Of a DNA stretch of 64,000 bases, positions 58,459 to 64,000 are shown piece by piece. Origin of the DNA: Bryobacteraceae bacterium (GTDB lineage: Bacteria; Acidobacteriota; Terriglobia; Bryobacterales; Bryobacteraceae); NCBI GenBank assembly GCA_026002855.1, contig BPGD01000001.1, positions 1,639,972 through 1,703,971 on the forward strand. The letters are read 5' to 3'. The notes under the pieces were generated by a model. That model saw only the letters and a list, made by a program, of their open reading frames with translations, was not told the DNA's origin and made no database searches. Numbering within the stretch: the stretch's first letter is position 1; every line of letters begins with the position of its first letter. Made by a program: the position numbers and the translations under genes.

Positions 58459-59709
58459 ATGTTCACGTCTTTTTCGACGGCGCTCAGCGCCCTCGGAGCA
58501 CACACGACGGCCGTTGATGTCGTCGGCAACAACCTGGCGAATCTGAACACGCCAGGCTACAAGGCAAGTGTCGTGGTCTTCAGCGACCTGGTCACGCAAT
58601 CGCTCGGCGCCGGGCTTGGCGAGACGCAGGTGGGCTTCGGCGTGGCGCGCCCGGTGACGATCCGTCAGTTCAGCCAGGGCGCCATCCAGGCGAGCTCTGG
58701 CCCCCTCGATGTCGCCATCCAGGGCGACGGATTCCTTGTGGTCCGCGACCCGATGACAAACGCGGTCCTGTATACACGGGGCGGGAATCTTCAGGTCAAC
58801 AAGCTGGGACAGCTCGTCACGGCCACCGGGTTCCGACTCCAGGGCTGGAATGAGGTAAATGGCGTCCTGGATACCACGCAACCCGTGACAGACGTCATCG
58901 TGCCGGTGGGCTCGCTGCGGGCGCCCGTCGCGACGCAGAGTGTCTCTTTCGATCTGAACCTCGACGCTTCAGGGACTGCGGGCCCGCCGCCAACGACATT
59001 TTCCACATCCATCGAGGTCTTCGATTCCCTTGGCGGCTCCCACATCATCTCTGTCCGCTTTGAAAAGACGGCCAATCCGGGTGAATGGTCCTACTCGCTC
59101 GAGTTCCCTGACTCGGACCTTGCCAGTCCGCCATTCACACCGGTGACAGGGACAATCCAGTTTGACTCCCAGGGCCGGCTGGTCTCGCCCGGACCGGGCG
59201 ATCCCATGCCACAGCTTGTGGTAACAGGGCTTGCCAATGGCGCTGACGACCTGAACATCAACTGGCAGCTTTACAACGGTACAGTGCCGAGACTCACACA
59301 GTTCTCGCAACCTTCCGCCGTGGCTGCCAACTCCCAGGACGGGCACCCGGCAGCTCAGTTGATTCGCGTCGGCATCGGCGACGGGGGCCGCGTTCTGGCT
59401 CAATACTCCAACGGCGAGCAGGTGGCGGTTGGGCAACTCGCGATGGCCTCCATCCGGAATCCCGAATCGATGATCGCGGTCGGCAACAGCAACTTCCAGC
59501 TCAGCGCGCGGTCGGCGCTGCCCGCCATCGGTCTGCCGGGTACCGGCGGCCGCGGTCAGATCATCGGGGGTGCGGTCGAATTTTCGACAGTCGACATCGC
59601 AAGGGAATTCACGAACCTCATCGTCCTTCAGCGCGGCTACCAGGCCAATGCAAGGGTAGTGACCGCGGTGGACGAAATCAGTCAGGAAACGATCAACCTC
59701 AAGCGCTAG
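58459..59709 (+). CDS. flgE: Flagellar hook protein
   Basis: 416 residues. N-terminal MFTSFSTALSALGAHTTAVDVVGNNLANLNTPGYK-type motif (in part), a central FlgE D2-like insertion with FSTSIEVFDSLGGSHIISVRF, and C-terminal AREFTNLIVLQRGYQANARVVTAVDEISQETINL-type coiled coil (in part). CAAGGAGG precedes the ATG by 9 nt. Polymerises into the hook outside the cell. Confidence 0.96.
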   Translation: MFTSFSTALSALGAHTTAVDVVGNNLANLNTPGYKASVVVFSDLVTQSLGAGLGETQVGFGVARPVTIRQFSQGAIQASSGPLDVAIQGDGFLVVRDPMTNAVLYTRGGNLQVNKLGQLVTATGFRLQGWNEVNGVLDTTQPVTDVIVPVGSLRAPVATQSVSFDLNLDASGTAGPPPTTFSTSIEVFDSLGGSHIISVRFEKTANPGEWSYSLEFPDSDLASPPFTPVTGTIQFDSQGRLVSPGPGDPMPQLVVTGLANGADDLNINWQLYNGTVPRLTQFSQPSAVAANSQDGHPAAQLIRVGIGDGGRVLAQYSNGEQVAVGQLAMASIRNPESMIAVGNSNFQLSARSALPAIGLPGTGGRGQIIGGAVEFSTVDIAREFTNLIVLQRGYQANARVVTAVDEISQETINLKR

Positions 59710-59730
59710 CGGCCGACCGGAGAACAGGAC

Positions 59731-59991
59731 GTGATGTCGACAGGAAAGGTGAGTGAGCGGATCGCACCGGTTGCCGAGGTCCCCATCGACTTCGAGGTGC
59801 GTCTCGATCAGCGCGTCATGAGTCTGCGCGAGATTCTGGAGCTCGAACAGGGGCACGTGATCCGGCTTCGGCGTTCGGCCGGGGAAAACATCGACATTCT
59901 CGCCGGCGGCAGTCTCATCGGCTCCGGCGAGGTTGTCGTCATTGAGGATGCGATCGGAGTCCGGATTACCGATTTCCGGGAGGAGCAGTAA
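59731..59991 (+). CDS. fliN: Flagellar motor switch protein FliN
   Basis: 86 residues from GTG 59731 (85 from ATG 59734). Surface-presentation-of-antigens domain: EVPIDFEVRLDQRVMSLREILELEQGHVIRLRRSAGENIDILAGG-type core (in part) and GEVVVIEDAIGVRITD. Part of the C-ring. Unlike most gene clusters, fliM is not next to it. The stop overlaps the fliO start by one base. Confidence 0.92.
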   Translation: MMSTGKVSERIAPVAEVPIDFEVRLDQRVMSLREILELEQGHVIRLRRSAGENIDILAGGSLIGSGEVVVIEDAIGVRITDFREEQ

Positions 59992-60293
59992 TGGTTGAGC
60001 CCGCAACCCCCTGGGGCGCTGTTGTGGCTGTTTTGGTGCTTGTGGGCGGAGGAGCCTGGCTGTGGCTTCGTCAGCGCGGCTTGCCCGGCTTTGGACCGCT
60101 GGCCCCGCGCGGCCCGGCGGAGCTCGTGCAACGTCTTGCACTGACACCCCATCACAGCCTCCACATCGTGCGTGTGGGGGACCAGATGGTCTGGATTGTC
60201 ACCTTCCCCAATGGCGCCGTGCTGCACCGGGTGCAACCTTTTTCTGAGCTTGTGGCCACGATGGAGGCCGGCACTGGGGGGCGTCAGAGATGA
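59991..60293 (+). CDS. fliO: Flagellar export protein FliO-like
   Basis: 100 residues. One N-terminal membrane segment (AVVAVLVLVGGGAWLWL) and a cytoplasmic LVQRLALTPHHSLHIVRVGDQMVWIVTF domain (in part), the usual FliO pattern. Assists FliP assembly in the export gate. Overlaps fliP by 4 nt (ATGA). Confidence 0.82.
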   Translation: MVEPATPWGAVVAVLVLVGGGAWLWLRQRGLPGFGPLAPRGPAELVQRLALTPHHSLHIVRVGDQMVWIVTFPNGAVLHRVQPFSELVATMEAGTGGRQR

Positions 60294-61009
60294 AGTGGGC
60301 TGTTCGCCAGACGGTCATCGCCTTGCTATGGGCAGTGCCGGCGCTTGCAGGTCCGGCGTCAACTCCTTCACGTTCTCAGCCCGCCTTGCCGAGCCAGCCC
60401 TTGCAGATTGTCCTTCTGCTGACGGGCCTGACCTTGTTGCCGGCAGTCCTGGTTTCTCTGACTCCTTTTCTGCGAATCAGCCTGGTGCTCCATTTCCTCC
60501 GCCAGGCGCTCGGCACGCAGACGGCGCCCTCCAATCAGGTGCTCATTGGACTCTCCCTGTTTCTCTCGCTGCTGCTCGTACAGCCAGTCGCGCGGCAGGC
60601 ATACGAGCTTGGGTGGAAACCATTCGAACGGGGTCAACTCGGCCCTGAGCAGGCCTGGGATCAGGGAACACGGCCCATTCGCGACTATCTGCTGCGTTTC
60701 GCAAGAGAAAAAGACCTCGCCCTGATGGTTGAGATCACCAAGAGCCCGCCCCCGGCAAGCCCGCGCGAACTCAGCCTGGCGGTGGTGGCACCAGCCTATG
60801 TCCTGTCCGAGCTGAGGCGGGGTTTTCAGATCGGCGCCGTGCTGTTCCTTCCGTTCCTGATCATCGACCTGGTCGTGGCCTCGGTGACGCTTTCAATCGG
60901 CATGGTCCAGTTGCCCCCTGTCATGGTGTCGGCACCGCTCAAATTGCTTGTTTTCGTTCTCGTCGATGGCTGGAACCTGGTGGTGGGGTCGCTGGTGCGC
61001 ACATTTTAG
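60290..61009 (+). CDS. fliP: Flagellar export gate protein FliP
   Basis: 239 residues with a cleavable signal peptide (MKWAVRQTVIALLWAVPALAG). FliP signature blocks: LVSLTPFLRISLVLHFLRQALGTQTAPSNQVLIGLSLFLS-type (in part), VVAPAYVLSELRRGFQIGAVLFLPFLIIDLVVASVTLSIGMVQLPPVMVSAPLKLLVFVLVDGWNL-type (in part). Forms the pentameric core of the export channel. AGGAGGG follows directly on its stop and serves the next small ORF. Confidence 0.96.
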   Translation: MKWAVRQTVIALLWAVPALAGPASTPSRSQPALPSQPLQIVLLLTGLTLLPAVLVSLTPFLRISLVLHFLRQALGTQTAPSNQVLIGLSLFLSLLLVQPVARQAYELGWKPFERGQLGPEQAWDQGTRPIRDYLLRFAREKDLALMVEITKSPPPASPRELSLAVVAPAYVLSELRRGFQIGAVLFLPFLIIDLVVASVTLSIGMVQLPPVMVSAPLKLLVFVLVDGWNLVVGSLVRTF

Positions 61010-61022
61010 GAGGGAATCGGGC

Positions 61023-61232
61023 GTGATGCCTGCCAGAACACAGCCGCCGGGTCGGGAGGTGAGATGCTCCCCGTGCTTTGTCGGTACTGCATCGGGGATG
61101 ACTGGCCGCCTGCCTCGACTGGATTCGGTTGTCCGCTTCCCGGTGGCCGGTGTCAGGTTTGAAGGACCACGCCGGCAGTTTCATTGGCAACGAAGATCGC
61201 GAGGGGGCAGGATCGTGGAGGAAACATCATGA
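61023..61232 (+). CDS. Small ORF coupled to fliQ
   Basis: 69 codons from GTG 61023 (68 from ATG 61026), with AGGAGGG 8 nt upstream, ending in an ATGA overlap with the fliQ start. The product is arginine-rich and has no membrane segment or known domain. The ribosome binding site and overlap suggest translation, if only to deliver ribosomes to fliQ; codon use looks less clean than in the neighbours. It could also be chance open frame. Confidence 0.45.
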   Translation: MMPARTQPPGREVRCSPCFVGTASGMTGRLPRLDSVVRFPVAGVRFEGPRRQFHWQRRSRGGRIVEETS

Positions 61233-61498
61233 CTCAGGCAATGGCTGTGGATCTGGTACGGCAGACCCTGATGGCGGCGTTCTGGCTGGCCCTTCCCCTG
61301 CTCGCCATCGGTTTCCTGTCCGGCATCCTGATCAGCCTCGCGCAGATTGTCACAAGCTTCCAGGAGCCTACCTTCGGGGGCGTGCTGCGGCTGGCGGCCT
61401 TTCTCTGTGGAACGCTGCTCGCCATGCCCTGGATGGTGTCGAGGATCGTCCAGTTCACTCTTGCCGTCCTCGGAGATCTGAGTCGATATGCTTCCTGA
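61229..61498 (+). CDS. fliQ: Flagellar export gate protein FliQ
   Basis: 89 residues, two membrane helices. AVDLVRQTLMAAFWLALPLLAIGFLSGILISLAQIVTSFQE-type (in part) and TFGGVLRLAAFLCGTLLAMPWMVSRIVQF-type (in part) match FliQ. ATG 61229 has GTGGAGG upstream. Overlaps fliR by 11 nt. Confidence 0.94.
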   Translation: MTQAMAVDLVRQTLMAAFWLALPLLAIGFLSGILISLAQIVTSFQEPTFGGVLRLAAFLCGTLLAMPWMVSRIVQFTLAVLGDLSRYAS

Positions 61499-62255
61499 AG
61501 CCTGGCTGGACACGTCTGCTCTGTGGGGATTTGTTCTGTCCCTTGCCCGGGTCGCCGGGCTGTTTGTGGCGATACCGATTCCCGGTGCGAAATCTCTGGC
61601 GGATCCCGCCCGGGTTCTTTTCACACTCGCGTTGACGGTCGGGCTGGCGCCGGCATGGCCCAGGCTGGCACCGGCCGATGCCGGGCAGATCGCCTTCTGG
61701 CTGGTGGCCGAGTTGTCCTTTGGGCTCGGGGCAGGCATGGTCATTGGCATCGCAGCGGAAGCGCTTGTCATGAGCGCCCAGGCCCTCGCGCTACAGGCTG
61801 GCTTTTCTTACGCGTCGATGATCGACCCCTCCAGCCATGCCGACAGCTCCGTTCTTCAGGTGCTGTCCCAGATTGCTGCCAACCTGCTGTTCTTCTCGCT
61901 GGGAATGGACCACATGGCCGTACGGGCAGTGGCGAGGAGCCTTGAAACCTTCCCGCCTGGCATGGCCGCTGCTCCGTCGGAATGGACGGAGGCGGTCGCC
62001 GGAGCCGGCAGCGCCATGCTGGAGATGGGATTGCGGCTGGCGCTGCCGGTGGTCGGGCTCCTGCTTCTGACTGATCTGTGTCTGGCCCTGTCTTCGCGCC
62101 TGCAGGCCCAGCTTCAGCTTCTATCACTGGCGTTTCCCCTGAAGATGCTGATTGCGCTGGCCGTGCTGGCATCGACCTTGCCTCTGGCGGCCTGGGCCTG
62201 GCGGGTTTGCGCCGGACGCTCGCTGGTTCTCCTTCGGGCAATGGGGGTGGCCTAG
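61488..62255 (+). CDS. fliR: Flagellar export gate protein FliR
   Basis: 255 residues with six hydrophobic segments. RVAGLFVAIPIPGAKSLADPARV, ELSFGLGAGMVIGIAAEALVMSAQALALQAGFSYASMIDPS-type (in part) and LSLAFPLKMLIAL match FliR. Completes the FliP5-Q4-R1 core. Four nt separate its stop from flhB. Confidence 0.95.
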   Translation: MLPEAWLDTSALWGFVLSLARVAGLFVAIPIPGAKSLADPARVLFTLALTVGLAPAWPRLAPADAGQIAFWLVAELSFGLGAGMVIGIAAEALVMSAQALALQAGFSYASMIDPSSHADSSVLQVLSQIAANLLFFSLGMDHMAVRAVARSLETFPPGMAAAPSEWTEAVAGAGSAMLEMGLRLALPVVGLLLLTDLCLALSSRLQAQLQLLSLAFPLKMLIALAVLASTLPLAAWAWRVCAGRSLVLLRAMGVA

Positions 62256-62259
62256 AATC

Positions 62260-63330
62260 ATGGCCGACAGAGATCAGCGAACGGAAGCCCCCACGCCGCA
62301 GCGCATCCGCAAGGCGCGGCAGGAGGGCAGATTCGTTACGAGCCGTGAGATGGTCTTCGCGGCGCTGTTTCTGGGCTGGGTCCTGCTGCTCCATGCCACC
62401 GGATTGTGGATGCAGCCGGCCCTGCATGGGTTCGGCCGTCTGTTACGCGCCGCTTTCCAGCCGGACACGGTGATTGAAGCCCTTCGATTCCTGCCCCAGG
62501 CCACCGCAGGAGAGGCGGCAATGGTTTTCCTGGTGCCTTCCCTGGGCCTGGCGATGCTGGGTCTGCTCGCTCACCTCGCCATCACCGGATTCGGGTTCGC
62601 ACCCTCCAAGGTGACGCCGGACTTCAGCCGCCTGAACCCGGGCAGCCACCTGCGCGACCTGCCGCGGAAGAACATGGATCAACTGGTCGCGGCGGCGCTG
62701 ATGCTGCCGCTGGTGGCGGGCGTCGGTTGGCTCGTGGTCCGGAGCCGGTGGGAGGAGTTCCTGCGGCTCCCGCTGCTGTCGCTGGATCGTGGCGCGGCGG
62801 TCGTCGCCGGCGCCATCTCGGATCTGCTCTGGAAGGCGGCTGCGCTGTTCCTGGTCTGGGGCGCCTTCGACCTGTTCCGTCAGCGGCGCCGCTACCTGAG
62901 GGATCTGCGGATGACGAAGCAGGAGGTGCGCGAGGAGTACCGCCAGAACGAAGGAAGCCCCGAGGTCAAGGCGCGGATCCGGCGTCTGCGCCGCGAGCTA
63001 TTGCGGCGCCGGATGATGTCGGAAATCCCGAAGGCGAGCGTTGTAGTCGTCAACCCCACACATTATGCGGTGGCTCTTCGTTATGACCGTCACTCGATGG
63101 CTGCCCCCCGGGTTGTGGCGAAGGGAAGGAATTACCTGGCTCAGCGGATTCGCCAGAAGGCGATTGAACACCACGTCCCGGTGGTCGAAAATCCGCCACT
63201 GGCCCGTGCGCTGTACCGGCAGGTGGAAGTAGGCCGTGAGATTCCCGTGGAGTTGTACCGGGCGGTCGCGGAGGTGCTGGCTTACGTCTTCCGGCTGATG
63301 CAGTCGAACGGGCCGGGCAACCGCTCCTGA
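62260..63330 (+). CDS. flhB: Flagellar export specificity switch FlhB
   Basis: 356 residues. N-terminal DQRTEAPTPQRIRKARQEGR, four membrane segments, and a C-terminal cytoplasmic domain with the autocleavage motif NPTH at 265-268 (VVNPTHYAVALRY). FlhB interacts with FliK to change export from hook to filament substrates. Start chosen at the conserved MADRDQRTEAPT; upstream in-frame codons belong to fliR. Confidence 0.96.
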   Translation: MADRDQRTEAPTPQRIRKARQEGRFVTSREMVFAALFLGWVLLLHATGLWMQPALHGFGRLLRAAFQPDTVIEALRFLPQATAGEAAMVFLVPSLGLAMLGLLAHLAITGFGFAPSKVTPDFSRLNPGSHLRDLPRKNMDQLVAAALMLPLVAGVGWLVVRSRWEEFLRLPLLSLDRGAAVVAGAISDLLWKAAALFLVWGAFDLFRQRRRYLRDLRMTKQEVREEYRQNEGSPEVKARIRRLRRELLRRRMMSEIPKASVVVVNPTHYAVALRYDRHSMAAPRVVAKGRNYLAQRIRQKAIEHHVPVVENPPLARALYRQVEVGREIPVELYRAVAEVLAYVFRLMQSNGPGNRS

Positions 63331-63346
63331 GCTGCGGAGGAACAGG

Positions 63347-63505
63347 ATGACCGGCTACAACAGGCCACACGCCCAGCCAGGCAATTCCGGCTGTCCCGTC
63401 CCTGCGCTTTCTCCCAACGCAGGAGAGCGCGGTGGAGAGGACTCTGGAATTCTTTCACGGGCCTCCGGCATCGGCCGGCAGGCGGAGGGAGGTTTTCTTT
63501 CATGA
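63347..63505 (+). CDS. Small ORF coupled to flhA
   Basis: 52 codons. A strong GGAGGAACAGG sits in front of its ATG, and its TGA overlaps the flhA ATG as ATGA. The peptide is Gly/Ser/Pro-rich with no recognised domain. It fills the 171-nt gap between flhB and flhA. Probably a translated coupling ORF; a regulatory leader or short chaperone-like peptide cannot be excluded. Confidence 0.5.
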   Translation: MTGYNRPHAQPGNSGCPVPALSPNAGERGGEDSGILSRASGIGRQAEGGFLS

Positions 63506-64000
63506 CTGCTCCAATCGCTTCCACGACTGCGGGAGCGTTGACGACCAACCCTCCGGGCCGCGGCACGGCTGAACGGGATACGGCCCGGCGTCATGCGGGA
63601 TCCGCTTCCGGGAGTTTCTGGGAGGCCGTCGCTTCTCCGGGCGTGGCCGTGCCGGTGGGCGTATTGGGGATTCTGGTCGCGCTCGTGATCCCGCTGCCGC
63701 CTTGGCTGCTGGACATCCTGATCAGCGCCAACATCGCGCTGTCGACCGTGGTCCTCCTGGTTTCGATCTACACACGCCGGCCGGCCGATTTCAGCGTGTT
63801 CCCCACGACGCTGCTGTTGATGACGCTGTTCCGGCTCGCCCTGAATGTCTCCTCGTCGAGGCTGATCCTTCTTGAAGGAAGCCGGGGCACGGCAGCCGCA
63901 GGCGAAGTGATTGAGTCGTTCGGAAAGTTCGTCGTCGGCGGCAATTTTGTCATCGGCGTCGTCGTGTTTCTGGTATTGATTGCCATTCAATACGTGGTCA
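63502..64000 (+). CDS. flhA: Flagellar export gate protein FlhA, N-terminal part
   Basis: 166 codons present, cut by the window edge; the full protein is normally about 690 residues. After a 40-residue disordered, Ser/Thr/Gly-rich start come the first membrane segments and the FHIPEP-family blocks: LLDILISANIALSTVVLLVSIYTRRPADFSVFPTTLLLMTLFRLALNVSSSRLIL-type (in part) and VIESFGKFVVGGNFVIGVVVFLVLIAIQY-type (in part). Forms the nonameric export ring. AGGGAGG precedes the ATG; overlaps the small ORF by 4 nt. Confidence 0.95.
   Translation, partial: MTAPIASTTAGALTTNPPGRGTAERDTARRHAGSASGSFWEAVASPGVAVPVGVLGILVALVIPLPPWLLDILISANIALSTVVLLVSIYTRRPADFSVFPTTLLLMTLFRLALNVSSSRLILLEGSRGTAAAGEVIESFGKFVVGGNFVIGVVVFLVLIAIQYVV

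Overview
The window is about 64 kb of GC-rich bacterial chromosome that looks like an Acidobacteriota genome of the Bryobacteraceae/Solibacter type. This is an inference from gene content: the C-terminal part of an Oar-like TonB-dependent receptor, a DUF1080 (3-keto-disaccharide hydrolase-like) protein, PIG-L and CocE/NonD hydrolases, esterases with an N-terminal E-set domain, futalosine-pathway MqnD, and both GlnRS and GltX. No rRNA, tRNA, CRISPR array, prophage or intact insertion sequence was recognised.

Layout. 1-1.6 kb: a PIG-L deacetylase cut by the window edge, then bacterioferritin with a strong terminator. 1.8-6.3 kb: the glycine cleavage operon gcvT-gcvH-gcvPA-gcvPB. 6.5-7.6 kb: a truncated TonB receptor. 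7.7-12.7 kb: an NtrY/NtrX-like two-component pair (NtrX has a degenerate GAFTGA loop) and an orphan nuoM. 12.7-17 kb: a degenerate REP-associated transposase-like gene, a radical SAM/SPASM protein, a class II photolyase, a TIGR01777 epimerase and a small basic protein. 17-22.8 kb (minus): HEAT-repeat protein, MqnD, hybrid histidine kinase and DUF1080 protein. 22.9-28 kb: small secreted enzymes (EEP phosphatase, PepSY-like, alpha/beta hydrolase, two nitroreductases, esterase), with two copies of a roughly 100-bp dispersed repeat.

28-35 kb is one tightly packed minus-strand run: ECF sigma factor, anti-sigma factor, rsmA, gltX, glnS and a NodU/CmcH-type carbamoyltransferase. 35-39.6 kb holds a frameshifted gene remnant, an arsR/thioredoxin-like/ArsP-permease operon with a probable ArsR operator, and a secreted protein that becomes cysteine-rich if one G of a G7 run is removed. 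That secreted gene sits between two 31-bp direct repeats derived from the 3' end of the neighbouring alcohol dehydrogenase gene. 39.6-43.5 kb (minus): yggS, a CocE-like hydrolase and guaB. 43.5-50.7 kb: a protein with a PD-(D/E)XK-like motif, a DUF697-like membrane protein, an SDR, an MFS carrier, an Old-Yellow-Enzyme-type oxidoreductase and a convergent LarA-like gene, probably a small catabolic or transport cluster.

51-64 kb is a flagellar cluster. Minus strand: flgF-flgG-flgA-flgH-flgI-flgJ (rod, P- and L-rings). Plus strand: fliK-flgD-flgE-fliN-fliO-fliP-fliQ-fliR-flhB-flhA (hook, switch, export gate; flhA runs off the window). The two arms diverge from one intergenic region that carries a near-consensus sigma-54 promoter facing each way. 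Two short ORFs with their own ribosome binding sites overlap the fliQ and flhA start codons in the ATGA arrangement. Several other genes have a -10-like hexamer ending 6-7 nt before the start codon, which suggests leaderless transcripts.
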